Positions 1 to 12,895 of a stretch of 64,000 bases of DNA are shown here, piece by piece. The number at the start of each line of letters is the position of its first letter. Position 1 is the first letter of the stretch. Where the stretch lies: the NCBI GenBank assembly GCA_033398695.1, contig CM065804.1, positions 50,933,501 to 50,997,500 on the forward strand. Reading direction: 5' to 3'. The position numbers and the translations under genes are program-made. Under the pieces are notes generated by a model, which saw nothing but the letters and a program-made list of their open reading frames with translations, did no database searches and was not told the DNA's origin. This stretch comes from Orobanche coerulescens (Eukaryota; Streptophyta; Magnoliopsida; Lamiales; Orobanchaceae).

Positions 1-1113
1 TAGGGGAAAATAAGTAAAAATGTGAATTTATACGAAAAATAAATTCCTTTGAGAATATTAACATTCTCGCCTACAAAGTCGAGTCGCTACACTGGCTAAA
101 ATAAATACCTATTAATTAAGGCAACAACACATCATAGATAAGAGATAATAATTGCGGCGGAAGAAAATTAAAAAATCATTATCATTATTAATCAAGAGTT
201 TCCCCAAATAATATTTTAAAAATATGAGACATAAAGAAAACATCTTTTTAATAAATATCATCATATGCCCTTTCGGCTCGCTCCTTCGTCCATCCGGCTC
301 GCTTTAACCTGTGGGATCAATATAGGTGGGGGTGAGCTTCCTTTCGCTCGTGGAAATCACACATATCATAGTAATATACAATCTCATGGAAAGCATTTAA
401 ATGATTATTCTATCAATATTTTTCCTCAACATGAATATATAAACACAATATCACATATAATATGAATCGAGCACGCATGTGAATATTGAGGTTGTGCAGG
501 TGTTCCCACACAACATATATCTTAATATAGCCTCTTTACACATACACAAGTGAGCCTGATTTACAACATGTATCATCGATATTAAACATACATAGAATAT
601 TACATATACAATCCAATTAAAGCAATTAAAGTGATAGTGCAAATTCCCACCTGAATAAAATGATGCTGCTTGAACTTGAATATGAGGATGCTCGACTCAC
701 AATCCTAAGCCCGTATATCCTTGTTAATATCTGCATATAATAATAATTTTAATCACTATAAAATATTATGATATAATGACTGAAAATGAAAATATATTGC
801 ATAAAATTAACATATTAGTGTCTTGGGTCAAAATAGGACTGGATTGGAAGTTTTAAAGTTGACTGGGGTCAAATTTAAGAATCTGAAAGTCTAGGGTGGA
901 ATTGTAAAACCCATTAGTCGATGCAGTGCGAGAAATAAAGAATGAGAAGATACCGGTAGTACGCATATAATAGTCACAACGCATAAAAATATAAATGCAA
1001 TAGAATAACTAATATTCATTATATATATAATATGATTTAAAGAAATGAAACTGGAAACATCCACCGGAAATCTCAACATAATAGCTATATAATAAAATAA
1101 ACTAAGTCTACGG
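1..1113. other. AT-rich DNA without a recognised gene
   Basis: No reading frame here resembles a known protein. The stretch is AT-rich with runs of TA and AAT. On the minus strand it lies directly downstream of the stop codon of the acidic-tailed fragment that follows, so its right part may be that gene's 3' untranslated region. A short imperfect repeat of GGCTCGCT occurs near 280-300. I see no terminal repeat that would define an element. Confidence 0.4.
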
Positions 1114-1613
1114 CTATTCCTCATCATCACTGCTAATAATTTCTATAATAGGAATAGGGGGTCGCGGCTCAATCCACGAAGTAACGTCATCATCAGAGTC
1201 AATGTCTGCCATCAAAACATCCTTCATATTCTCTGCGAGGTCTTCCTTTGAGCTCTCATTAGGAATTTCCTCTAGATCTTCCTCGGGATCCTCTTCGGGA
1301 TCTTCTTCGGGATATTCTTCAGGATCCTCCTCAGGGTCTTATTCACCCGTAGAGTCAGAACTCCAATTTGCCGTAGGTATCACATCTCGAGCGTACATAT
1401 CCAATAAATGACTGGCTACGAACTGGAAATCATCAGTGGTCTCTCAATCTTCTGGTGTTCTCTTTATAGACTCTTGTCAAAGCTGGAAAATGCAGTAACT
1501 CCAATCATCGGGTAGATTTAGCATTAGGTGGTTCAGTTGTTGCGTGATAGAGCCTTGTTTCCCAGACTGCAACCACTTGTTCAGCCTATTGATGACATAG
1601 TGCGGTGCATTTT
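1114..1613 (-). pseudogene. C-terminal fragment of an unrecognised acidic-tailed protein
   Basis: One minus-strand frame runs from the edge of element A's LTR to a TAG at 1114-1116, broken by three internal stops (near 1477, 1453 and 1345). The translation has a helical part with the segments NRLNKWLQSGKQG and MLNLPDDWSYCIFQL, then repeated Asp-Pro-Glu-Glu units, then a tail ending in IIEIISSDDEE. The acidic repeat is encoded by a degenerate 12-base tandem repeat at 1262-1345. The frame continues unchanged up to 1613, where the LTR begins, so the insertion appears to have cut it. I do not recognise the family; it could be a host gene remnant or an extra ORF of an older element. Confidence 0.4.
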
Positions 1614-4282
1614 TGTAACACCCTGAAATGGCGGCTATTACAGTGCCATGGACCCCCACCCCAGGCGATATCAAAACATAATTTAACCATCCCAAAATTG
1701 TGATACCGAACCACAATATAAGTCATAGCCCGAATAGGAGCTTATACCATATATATATATATCAACTTACACAACAGTACACAGGATCCACATCCGGTAT
1801 AAACCATATGGAGATGGAGTATACCTAATTCATTAATAATACATTCATCCAAATTTATAAATCGAAAAAGACATAAAATTATATGGGTTATACATAACCG
1901 GCAAAAACACTCGGGGCCCCCGAACTAACACCCTTCAATACCTTTCGTCGCCATCGTGCCCTTCCTGCACCTTGCCCTTTCCTCGTCCTGAAATACAAGT
2001 ATTTCGCCCAAACCACAGGGTCAGCTATACATGATAATAATTCTCATGGCATTATACAATTCATATACATATGGATCTCAAAGAAATAACCAAATACTGA
2101 ACATACCCATCGGGCGTATGAACAGTCAGTCTCAAATTGTCTAACATATCAAATCATACACGGAATATGAACGACCAAACAACATGGCTCAAGACGGACG
2201 TCACAGTACGCCCGATCCGGAAATTTGTCCGTGCACATGTCCACCCCGTATATGGAATCCAGAATATGCGTGGGATGATGTACCTAATTAGCCTCACGAA
2301 CTACGTCTCGTGTGCACGGTCCAATGCAGAAACATCCACACATGACCATCAAGTGCCCGGCTAAAAATCCTACACAAAACCAATCGGCCCGCAGATATGC
2401 CTCCAGAGATGTCACGATGCAACATGACAACGAAACTCAACAAGTTACACATTTATCCAAGAATCGAAAGACTCACCGAAGTGACAACAAGGCTCAACGA
2501 GACCAACGGTATCTAAGGTGATAAACGTGGGAATACGATCCCACCACAAAATGATAATATGATCAAGAACAACACCATATCATGAATCATAGATTCATAG
2601 AGCATTACTTATACACGAAACGTATAATATTCAAAATAATTCAACCATCATTATAACCAAGCAAGATAACTTGCCTCAATATGGAGACGAGAATAATCCT
2701 CCCTTGATGAACGAACGGACAATCCTTGAGTAATATCGGTTACTCGAACAATCTACCTTGAATGAAATACATTTCACTCAATAACACATCCATATAATCA
2801 TCGATATCGAATTCAATGAGACAACACCCTAAATTCAATTTGAAATAGTTCAACTATCTCAAGATATCAAAATTCTATTCCAAGAACTCTATTAACCTCA
2901 ATTCATTCTTATGATCGGTTTACAAAATGTTCTCAAGTACTAGCATGGTTCTTATGAATAAGAATTTATCAAGAACATTGTTAAACAATCAATTATGTTC
3001 GTTAATATCATCTTATATCATTTAAACTTTCCAAGAACATCATCAATGCTTGAAACTGATTATCTAAACAACCTTGTTTCATCATTACATCAAATTTATA
3101 TTGAATATAGTAAACTACAATAAGGTCATTCTAAATTCATTTAGTCACAAGACTATATCATAATCATGAAGATTATCTCATATCTAACACCATCCTTACA
3201 ACCCCTTACTAACTTGGAGAATCAACTATGATCATCATCTATGAACTCACCTAGCTTAGGTTATGATGTAATCAAGTCATTCATCAGAAGAATATCCCGA
3301 AATCATCATCAAGGTACATTAAAATCTCTGAAACTATAGCCTTATGGTGAATATATTCAAGGTTCAACCAAAATCTATGAAGAATCTAAGAACCAAAATC
3401 ATGTTCCATACTTAGTTTGTTCATAAATCCAATAATTATCATGTTGTACTTGATTAATCTAACACTACAGAAATTACTTCCTTACTAACATCATCAGTAA
3501 TATGAAACAACATGAGTTTAGATAACCAACCTCAAGAAGGAATGAAGATCAGCACCAAAACTCCAAGAATACACTCCAAGCTTCTAGTTACCAAGCTATA
3601 ATCCAAGTGACGGAGCTCTAACACAAGATTGGAGGGGCAAAATGTGATTTAGCAGGGTAGGGGATCAGTTTTGAGAGAGAGAGAGGCTGAGACAGGGTCG
3701 TGCAGAAATGAAAGGCTAGCCATGCCTTTATAATCTGCATTTAGCATTACGTACGCTGTTGCCAAAGCTTAACGTACGTTAAGCACATTACGTACATTTC
3801 CCCAGAGGTTACTGACTCAAATCACATATACTATTATGTTCGTTGCCAAATTAAAGTACATAAGGCTCATGTACATTACGTACGCTAACATATAGACATT
3901 ACGTATGTAATGGCCGTTGACTAGGCTGTAACGATTTGATCACCAACCCCTGTCCACGTCTGGCCCCACCTGCCGAAAGCGTGATGCTATCTGATACACC
4001 ACATTACGTACGTTAACATAGGAGTGTTACGTACGTAATGTTACACACATAGCATGCATAAGGTTAACATTGAAGTGTACGCTAAGGGCAACACATACTC
4101 AAAAAAATGAAATTCTCCAAACAACATCTAACAATCAATTATAGTGTAAACGACAAAGATAAAAATTCGATTCAGCATATCTCAACAATATACTCATTAT
4201 AATAAATACGGACATGGTACGACAATACATGAATTATCCGATAAATATAATAGTAAGGACGAGAGTTCATGCGGATATTACA
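1614..4282 (-). repeat. Element A 3' LTR, complete
   Basis: On the minus strand it starts TGTAATATCCGC and ends GGGTGTTACA, about 2.67 kb. It aligns along most of its length with 9447-11819. The border at 4282 is followed on the plus strand by the polypurine tract. The border at 1614 cuts the acidic-tailed reading frame. Confidence 0.85.
3725..4045 (-). promoter_or_regulatory. U3 promoter of element A: palindrome cluster and TATA box
   Basis: On the minus strand a TTATAAAGG box (3725-3733) lies just downstream of a cluster of palindromes of the form TTACGTACGTAA, exact or with one to three changes, near 3750, 3772, 3785, 3879, 3900, 4004 and 4028. ACGT cores are typical binding sites of plant bZIP factors. 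The promoter role is inferred from position inside U3. Confidence 0.5.
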
Positions 4283-4297
4283 TACTCCCCCATTAAA
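4283..4297 (-). promoter_or_regulatory. Element A polypurine tract
   Basis: On the minus strand the sequence TTAATGGGGGAGTA immediately precedes the 3' LTR start. This is the position and composition expected for the second-strand primer. Element G has almost the same tract and flank. Confidence 0.75.
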
Positions 4298-4316
4298 AGG
4301 AGTTTCGTCCCCGAAA

Positions 4317-5600
4317 CTATGGATTTAACAACTCAGGATATCTCTCGCGCATGGTGTCCTCAGTTTCCCATCTAGCCTCCTCGATTCCATGTCTCGACCA
4401 CTGAATCTTCAATAAGGGAATCATATTGTTCCTCAACTATTTGACCCTCCTCTCAAGTATCCGCATAGGACGTTCTTCATACGAATGGTCATTGGCTATC
4501 TCGACCTCTTCGAATCGAATAATGTGGCTCGGGTCAGCAACATACTTCCTCAATTGGGATACATGAAATATGTTGTGAATCAGACTCAAAGCTGGTGGTA
4601 ACGCCAGACGATAGGCTAGGTCACCTACATAATCCATAATCTCAAACGGACCAATATACCTCAGGCTCAGCTTGCCTCTCTTCCCAAAACGAAAAACACC
4701 CCGAGTCGGGGACACTTTTACCAGTACATGATCACCAACCTCGAACTCGAGTGGTCATCGACGATTATCTGCATATGATTTCTGGCGGCGCTGAGCCGTT
4801 AATAGATGACTCTTAATCATAGCAATCTTCTCGCGAGATGCTAACAACATATCAGGCTCCGTACCAATGGATTCAGACAAGTCGTCCCAATACAAAGGGG
4901 ACCTACAACGATGGCCATACAATGCTTCATAAGGTGCCATCTTAATCGAAGCGTGCCAACTGTTATTATAGCTGAATTCCACCAACGGTAGTTGGGTTTC
5001 TAAGTCGTACTTCCAATCAAGAGCACACACCCTTAACATATCCTACAGAGTTTGAATGGTCCTCTCAGACTAACCGTAGGTCTGAGTGTCGTACTAGAGT
5101 TCAACTATGTAGCCATCGCACGATGAACTGCTTTCTAGAAATGTGACACAAATCGTCCGTCACAATCTGATACAATACTTTGTTGGTACCATGCAGCCTC
5201 ACAGTCTCTTTAATGAATAGCTGGGCAAACCCCTCGGGACCCCACATATCCTTAATCTCTAAAAAGTGGTCTGATTTGGTCAGTCGATCCACAATCACCC
5301 AAATCATATTCATACCTCAATGGCTCATCGGCAAGCTAGTAATAAAATCCATCGATATGTCCTCCCATTTCCATTCGAGAATTGGGAGTGGTTTCAGCAT
5401 GCCTGCTGGTCGCTGATGCTCAATCTTGACCTGCTGACAGGTTAAATGCCTCGAAACTAATTCTGCAACTTCCCATTTCATATTACCTCACCAATAATAT
5501 AGCTTCAAATCCTTATACATTTTGTTCGATACTGGGTGAATGGAGTATGGGGTGGCATGGGCCTCCTTCAGAATAGTGTTCCTCAACTCTTCATCTGTCG
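4317..5600 (-). pseudogene. Element A integrase with C-terminal chromodomain-like end
   Basis: Integrase would insert the reverse-transcribed DNA into the genome. The pieces seen in order are a core block with VIVDRLTKSDHFL (near 5290), a block with EFSYNNSWHASIKMAPYEALYGHRCRSPL split over 4755-5039, the basic C-terminal block with GPFEIMDYVGDLAYRLALPP and HNIFHVSQLRKYV (4437-4715), and a tail with WSRHGIEEARWETED resembling the degenerate chromodomain of plant chromoviruses, ending at a TAG at 4317-4319. At least three frame breaks separate the pieces, so the gene is dead. It is the 3' part of pol in element A. Confidence 0.8.
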
Positions 5601-5610
5601 GTACACATAC

Positions 5611-7249
5611 TCAATTCTTGAAGCGTATCAGTCCGTCCTCGTGAATTACAAATCCAGGGGCTTTCCCCTGATCTACTTCTCCCCGAATTCTAGATAAGAA
5701 TCGGTCCGTCGCCTGTTTCGCCCTCATTATGTCGTCAAGGGACGATGAAATCTCAAGCATGCAAAGTTTATCCTGAACATGCTGTAACCAGATCTCAATC
5801 TCCAGCCTCATGAACTCCAACTGCAATTCTCTCTGAACTGTCAAGCGGGCAAGCATCTGCTCCTGTACTGTCTTACGACTTAAGGCGTCGGCAACCACAT
5901 TTGCTTTTCCCAGATGATAAATGATCTCGATATCATATTTGTTGATTAGTTCTAGCCACCTTCTCTGCCTCATATTCAACTCCTTCTGAGTAAAAATGTA
6001 CATCAGGCTCTTGTGATCAGTAAAAATTTGACAGGTAACTCCATACAGATAGTGACGCCAAATTTTCAAAGCAAATACCACAGCTGCTAGCTCCCAATCA
6101 TGGGTTGGGTAGTGGACTTTGTAGGGTCGCAGCTGTCTTGATGCATAGGCAATCACCTTACCATTCTACATTAACACACATCCAAGCCCCTATCTCGATG
6201 CGTCACTATACACCACAAATCCTTCCGTTCCTTTTCGTAGAACCAAAACAGGTGCTGAAATCAATCAACTCTTGAGTTCATCAAAACTTCGCTGACATGC
6301 CTCTGGCCACAAATACTTCTTATCCTTCCTCAACAGATTAGTAATCGGTTGAGCAATCTTGTAAAAACCTTCCACGAACCGTCGGTAATAGCCTGCTAGA
6401 CCCAGGAAGCTGCGAACTTCCTTCACGTTCTTCCGAGGTAAACGGTCTCCGATAGCTTCTATCTTCTGCGGGTCTACACTCACCCCATCGGCTGATATCA
6501 CATGTCCACGAAAAATAACCTCAGGCATCCAGAACTCACATTTGGAAAATTTTCCATAGAGTTGTTCCCGCCTCAATGCATCGAGAACCTGACGGGGGTG
6601 ATACTCGTGCTCATCATGGTCACGAGAGTAAATCAGATGTCATCAATAAAAATGACTACAAAACGATCCAGATAATTAATAAAAACTCGATTCATCAACT
6701 CTATGAATACCGCCGGTGCATTAGTCAGTCTGAATGGCATCACTACGAACTCATAATGCCCATAATGAGTATGAACAGCTATCTTTGGAATGTCAGACTC
6801 TCGAATCCTCAACTGATGATATCCAGATCTTAAGTCGATCTTGGAAAATACAGTGGCACCTTGGATTTGATCCAGCAAGTCATCAATACGAGGCAATGGA
6901 TATTTGTTCTTGATTGTTACCTGTTCAGTTCACGGTAATCGATACACAAACGCAGAGATCCATTTTTTTTCCATACAAATAACATCGGCGCTCCCCAAGG
7001 GGACGCACTAGGTCGAATATAGCCCTTTTCAGTTAACTCCTCAAGCTAGCTCTTCAACTTCTGCATCTCGGTCGGTGCCATACGATATGGTGCTTTCGAA
7101 AGCGGGGACGTCCGTGGCTGCAACTCAATGGTGAACTCTACCTCCCAATGTGGGGGTAAGCCAGGTATCTCATCTGGAAATACATTTGGGTAGTCTCGAA
7201 CTACCAGAATATCGGACAACTCAATTGGTCTATCGGTTGTCTTGGTCAT
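5611..7249 (-). pseudogene. Element A reverse transcriptase and RNase H
   Basis: The reverse transcriptase pieces include the pre-RT motif PYRMAPTEMQKLKS (near 7060), [15 protein letters not shown] (near 6830), [12 protein letters not shown] (near 6740) and the catalytic FIDDI (near 6640), where chromoviruses usually have YLDD or FIDD. The thumb/connection region (6265-6576) has [16 protein letters not shown]. RNase H (5611-6156) has [24 protein letters not shown] and ends with [16 protein letters not shown]. The fragments lie in shifted frames with stops between them, so no active polyprotein can be made. The upstream neighbour is protease and the downstream one integrase. Confidence 0.85.
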
Positions 7250-7255
7250 GCAGCA

Positions 7256-7856
7256 TCAATAACCAACACAACCCTGATTAAGCAGTTTCACTGCTTTCAT
7301 TGCGCTGATAACTGTACCGGAATTACTAGGATTATCACCCTGAAAAATATACTCAACACAATCATCATATGTGACGATCACTATCCGCTTGTGGACGCCA
7401 AGTATGGCATCATGACGATCCATCCAATCGATACCCAGGATCACATCATCTTTAGGCAAATCGACCACAATCAAGTCTGACAACCAATCATGGTCATTCA
7501 TGCGAATCGGACAGTTCTGCACTTCACGATTCCTAGCAATTCTTCTACCATCGGGTAGACCAATCACATAAGGTTCACAATCGGTAACATGATCTAATTA
7601 CAAATGACTCAAACAAGAAGTAGATAAAAGGAGTGTGAACATTAGTATCAAAAAGGACACAAATGGGCTGACAGTGGATCTCGAGAGTACCTGCAATCAT
7701 GCTGGATTCGGGATTGTCGACCATCCTCATCTCCTAGACTCTGGGTTTTGCAACTCCGGTACCAGGTGTACCAGCTTGATTTCCATGGCCCATCCCTTTG
7801 TTTTCCCCGGTAGTCTGATAAGAAGTGGGTGGAGGTACACGGTCCTGAACAAAAGA
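7256..7856 (-). pseudogene. Element A aspartic protease remnant
   Basis: The C-terminal half is clear at 7256-7567: SDLIVVDLPKDDVILGIDWM and a following block typical of plant gypsy proteases. Upstream, in another frame near 7655, the active-site region is degraded: where Asp-Ser/Thr-Gly-Ala is expected the sequence reads FDTNVHTPF. The catalytic triplet is therefore lost and several frame breaks separate this part from gag. Confidence 0.65.
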
Positions 7857-9005
7857 CTATACTGGAGCAAGAGATGCTAGTGGAGCACGCCCGGGTCGAC
7901 CCCTGAAATAATGAGCACCATGTCCATTCTTCCCACAAGTATGGCATGGGACGGCCGGCTTCGGGCATTTGGAGCTTATGTGTCCCTGGTCCCCATAATT
8001 ATAGCATACAATAGATGAGCTGATCGCTCGAGAGTGTGGTCTGGTTGGTTTCAACGCCATAGGTGGCCGCTTAGAAGGATTTGGTACAGACTGGGGCTTC
8101 CTGAACGTCCCCCAGTTACTGTTTGCCTGGGTCTGGTTACTGGATCTCTTTTTGGAGGACTGAGGCTGCTTTTTGGAAATCTCCTTCGCAGTAAGTTCGT
8201 ATTCCAGAGCTTTCTCGATAAACTCAGCTAGGGTCGTACAGTGGTGGTTAAGCAACTGCATCCTTATCCGGGGTTTAAGCTTCTTAAGGAAATATTTGAT
8301 CTTATTAGCTTCCGTACGGACAATTGACGTAGCAAACGGAAGAAGTGCTTGGAATTTCTCAGCAATAGCTTACACATCCTCGTCCTCAGATGGATCGAGG
8401 TTCAACAATTCTGACAATTTGGCCTCACAGAGTGGTGCCGGATAGTAATGATCCAACATGAGATTCTTGAAGCCTTCCCAAGTACTCACGTCGTCAGCAG
8501 GTCTCACAGAAAGCCACCAAGTATGGGCGCTCTTACTAAGGTAGTAGGCCGCCATAGCAACTCGGTTCTCTTCTTGGCATTCCACCATCTTGAACAATTT
8601 CTCGAAATGCTCTATTCAGTATACAATATCAGCAGGCTCAAAAGAGCCTTCAAAGGTCGGAGGTCGCTGTCGCGATAAGTCGCTAATGATCCGGCTCACG
8701 ATTCCGCCGTACACCGGAGGCGGAGGCTGTTGTCCCTGTTTTTGGCCAATAGTAGCAGCCCTCTGCATAGCTTCCATCATCTGACCCATTTGGGTCATCC
8801 GGGTCATCATGCCCTGCATAATCACATAAGGGTCGACATAGGCACCCTCATGCCATTCGGCATGGTGGGACTGGCTCCTAGTGGGTGAATCACTCCCCAC
8901 CTAGCTTTGTCCCACACTCGAACGCGTGTTAGCGCGTGGTTTCAGCATTCGGCCCCTTCTGCAGCCTTGACCCCCTCTACCACGGCCCCTCAAGTTACGT
9001 TCCAT
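7857..9005 (-). pseudogene. Element A gag
   Basis: Gag forms the particle that packages the element RNA. A start codon at 9005 opens an Arg/Gly-rich N terminus, followed by stops near 8901, 8616 and 8370. The capsid region has RPPTFEGSFEPADIVY, YYLSKSAHTWW and WEGFKNLMLDHYYPAPLCEAK. Two zinc knuckles near the C terminus are damaged: in the first (CYNYGDQGH) the second Cys is Tyr, and the second (CHTCGKNGH) lacks its last Cys. This is typical Retrotrans_gag of plant chromoviruses, now inactive. The untranslated leader to the primer site is 9006-9429. Confidence 0.8.
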
Positions 9006-9429
9006 ACTGAAAGAATCAAACAATAATCGTAAGCATAACTCAATATACATCTTTACGGCCAGTTTACCAATTTATGCTAAGTTAATAGCAACAGTGGAAC
9101 TACATATTTCAAGAAAACAGTTCATAATGAATTATCGGCATTGTGAGTGCCACACAAAATATTATATCGACATCAAGTCGAAACAATTTCGATCACTTAC
9201 TCAATTTAGAATTTTCCTCAGGAAATCAAACAGATGAATTCTGCCATAGATTCTCGAAATGCCAAGACCGACAAATAGATCGATTCGTCAACAATATTAT
9301 GCCAGTAATTAAATCATGGCTCATGAGAAACATACCGTATTCGGCGGGTCAGGCGCTTGCACAGGTCACACGTGGCACGAAGGTATCTTGATGCTAGTTC
9401 AATCCACAATGACTCAAAAAGAAAAGGAT

Positions 9430-9441
9430 GCTCTGATACCA
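9430..9441 (-). promoter_or_regulatory. Element A primer binding site (initiator tRNA-Met)
   Basis: On the minus strand the sequence TGGTATCAGAGC starts five bases after the 5' LTR. It is the classic complement of the 3' end of plant initiator tRNA-Met. Confidence 0.9.
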
Positions 9442-9446
9442 TCTTC

Positions 9447-9590
9447 TATAACACCCCAAAATGGCGGCTATTACAATGCCATGGACCCCCACCAGGACCC
9501 ACTAGGTGATATCAAAACATAATTTAAACCATCCCAAAATTATGATACCGAACCACAATATAAGTCATAGCCCCGAATAGGAGCTTATAC

Positions 9591-9645
<55 letters not shown>

Positions 9646-11819
9646 ACTTATACAACTGTATATACGATCCACATCTGGTATAAACCATATGGAGACGGAG
9701 TATACCTAACTCATTAATAATACATTCGTCCAAATTTTATAAATTGAAAAAGACATAAAATTATACAGGTTATACATAACCGATAAAAAGACTCGGGGGC
9801 CCCAAACTAGCACCCTTCAATACCTTTCGTCGCCATCGTGCTCTTCCTGCGCCTTGCCCTTTCCTCGCACTGAAATACAAGTATTTCGCCCAAACCACAG
9901 GATCAGCTATACATGATAATAATTCTCATGGCATATCTCAAAGGAACAACCGACTACTGAACATACCCCTCGAGCGTATGAACAGTCAGTCTCAAACTGT
10001 CGAAGATATCCAATTATACACGTAATATGAACGACCAAACAACGTGGCTCAAGACGGACGTCACAGTATGCCCGATCTGGAAATGTGTCCGTGCACATAT
10101 CCACCCCGTATATGGAATCCAGAATATACGTGGGACGATGTACCTAATTAGCCTCACGAACTACGTCTCGTGTGCACGGTCCAATGCGGAAACATTCACG
10201 CATGACCATGAAGTGCCCGGCTAAAAATCCTACACATAACCAACCGGCACGCAGATATGACTCCAGAGATGTCACGATGCAACATGAAAACTAAACTCAA
10301 CAAGTTACACATTTATCCAAGAATCGAAAAACTCACCGAAGTGACAACAATGCTCAACGAGACCAATGGTATCAAAGGTGATAAACTTGGGAATACAATC
10401 CCACCACAAAATGATAATATGATCAAGAACAACACCATATCATGAATCATAGATTCATAGAGAATTACTCATACACGAAGCGTATAATATTCACAAGAAT
10501 TCAACCATCATTATAACCAAGCAAGATAACTTGCCTCAATACGGAGACGAGAATAATCCTCCCTTGACGAACGAATGGACGGTCCTTGACTAATATCGGT
10601 TACTCGAATAATCGAGCTTGAATGAAATACATTTCACTCAATAACATATCCATATAATCATCGATATCGAATTCAATGAGACGACACCCTAAATTCAATT
10701 TAAATAGTTCAACTATATCAAGATATCAAAATTCTATTCCAAGAACTCTATTAACCTCAATTCATTCTTATGATTGGTTTACAAGATGTTCTCAAGTACT
10801 AGCATGGTTCTTATGAATAACAATTTATCAAGAATATTGTTAAACAATCATTTACATTCATTAATATCATCTTATATCGTTTAAAATTTCCAAGAACATC
10901 ACCAATGTTTGAAAGTGATTATCTAAACAACCTTGTTTCATCATTACATCAAATTTATATTGAATATAGTAAACTACAATAAGGTTATTCTAAATTCATT
11001 TAGTTACAAGACTATATCATAATCATGAAGATTATCTCATATTTAACACCAACCTTACAACCCCTTACTAATTTGGATAATCAACTATGATCATCATTTA
11101 TTAATTCACCTAGCTTAGGTTATGATGTAATCAAGTCATTCATCACAAGAATATCCCAAAATCATCGTCAAGGTACGTTAAAATCTCTGAAACTATAGCC
11201 TTATGATGAATATATTCAAGGTTCAACCAAAATCGATGAAGAATCTAAGACCCAAAATAATGTTCCATACTTAGTTTGCTCATAAATCCAATAATTATCA
11301 TGTTGTACTTGATTAATCTAACACTACAGGAATTACTTCCTTACTAACATCATCAATAATATGAAACAACATGAGTTTAGATAACCAACCTCAAGAAGGA
11401 ATGAAGATCAGCACCAAAACTCCAAGAACACACTCCAAGCTTCTAGTTACCAAGCTATAATCCAAGTGACGGAGCTCTAACACAAGATTAGAGGGGCAAA
11501 ATGTGATTTAGCCAGGTTGGGGATCAGTTTTGAGAGAGAGAGAGACTGAGATAGGGTCGTGCAGAAATGAAAGGCAAGCCATGCCTTTATAATCTGCATT
11601 TAGCATTATGTAAGCTATTGCCAAAGCTTAACGTACGTTAAGCACATTACGTATGTAACCCTATGGTCATTACGTACACAACGAATCCCCAGAGGATACT
11701 GCCTAAAATCACATATACTATTACATATGTTGCCAAATTAACATACATAAGGCTCACGTATATTACATATGCTAACACATAGCCATTACGTACGTAATGG
11801 CCATTGACAAATTCTTTGA
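9447..11819 (-). repeat. Element A 5' LTR, truncated
   Basis: It is homologous to 1614-3920 with scattered substitutions. Similarity stops near 11819, so about 0.4 kb of the outer end is missing. The inner border reads TATAACACC where the other LTR has TGTAACACC, a loss of the canonical terminal dinucleotide. Confidence 0.8.
9591..9643. repeat. Compound (CA)n(TA)n microsatellite
   Basis: About 23 bases of CA repeat followed by about 29 bases of TA repeat lie inside the 5' LTR of element A. The matching place in the 3' LTR (near 1750) has only a short TA run, so the tract grew or shrank after insertion. Confidence 0.95.
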
Positions 11820-12578
11820 TCACTTCACTTGGTTCAGCGCTAAGTTAAGGTTTAACCACAAGCTGCATGTCAGTTTTTGGAAAACTATATCACAGACAAG
11901 ATAATAGATGATATAACATCAGTTATGATATCACGACTAAGTTTTGTATCATCATAGTCGAATCCAGTGCTTTCATGAAAAACCTTGTGTCGTGATCTGA
12001 GTTTAAAGCTTTTTATTACCCGTTTTAACAAAGTGTATGGATAAATATTATCTTTGGAGTGTCGACACCACTTCAGCAAATGGCTATCACTTTATTCATA
12101 CTGAAGTCGTATATGTTTCCATTTTAGGCCGATATTATAATATTATAGATTTTCAATAAAGTATGATTCGATTAAACTCATAATCCAAGTCCCCATGTAC
12201 TGAATTTGTTCATAGAGTACTCTTTATCGATTTTTTTAATTGAGGCATCCCCAAATGATGACTGTAATCGAGAATATCGTGAGACCAATGAGTTCGTTTC
12301 ATCAGATGATCAAGTTTCATGTACCACACTTGCCTACATTCTTAATGACAGTATTTAACGAACCAAATGGCATCCCAACACTCTATGAGATCCGTAACAC
12401 TATCTACCATAATTTATGGTGTTACCATACACCATTTATAGGCAACAAACATCTATGACCGGACACAATCCTTGCAGATGTGTTTGCGACATATATTTAA
12501 TTTCGTCACTTTGGAGAACTTGGTGAGGCACAGTAGGGACGAACTATCACAAATCCAAGTTGTTTGCCTTGAACATGA
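11820..12578. other. Unassigned sequence between element A and a Tat LTR piece
   Basis: This stretch shows no LTR signature or recognised protein. The longest frame, on the minus strand at 11885-12079 (64 residues, with FDYDDTKLSRDIITDVI), has no family I recognise. It may be a fragment of an older transposon or host DNA. Confidence 0.3.
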
Positions 12579-12895
12579 TGTTGTGTCGAGATTTATACAT
12601 CTCAACAGGCGATCGGCACAGAGACCGGGCGACCGAGCCAGAGTCGAATGAACCACAGCACACCTACTGGAACGGAGATCCCAGATCAAGTCCATGTGCC
12701 GAGCGACCGACAACCAAGGCGATCGTCTCTTGGCACTTGGCGATCGACTCTGATGACCGATTATGGACGACCGCCTCATGCCATGTAATGCCAGCACCCA
12801 TCAAGTCGGCAAAGATCAAAGCTCGGGATAAGGACCCATGTGCAGATCCGCAAATGGCGCCGCAGAACATGGATCGTTGACCACAGCCTGTCACC
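12579..12895 (+). repeat. Diverged Tat-type LTR fragment (C-like)
   Basis: It starts TGTTGTGTCGAGATTTATAC, close to the start of the C-family LTR (TGTTGTGCGGCGATTTATAC). It then follows that LTR with many differences, including the block GTGCAGATCC near 12840. It is cut at 12895 by the G-prime LTR. Confidence 0.65.

Larger units (their letters stand above)
1614..11819 (-). mobile_element. Element A: Tekay/Del-like Ty3/gypsy chromovirus
   Basis: Two copies of a long repeat (1614-4282 and 9447-11819) flank gag and pol remnants that all read on the minus strand. The order is gag, protease, reverse transcriptase, RNase H, integrase, with a degenerate chromodomain-like end, as in chromoviruses. 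The primer site by the right LTR matches initiator tRNA-Met and a G-rich polypurine tract borders the left LTR. The right (5') LTR has lost about 0.4 kb of its outer end at 11819, so the target duplication cannot be checked. All coding parts carry frameshifts or stops. The Tekay/Del assignment rests on the motif style and very long LTRs and is an inference. Confidence 0.85.
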
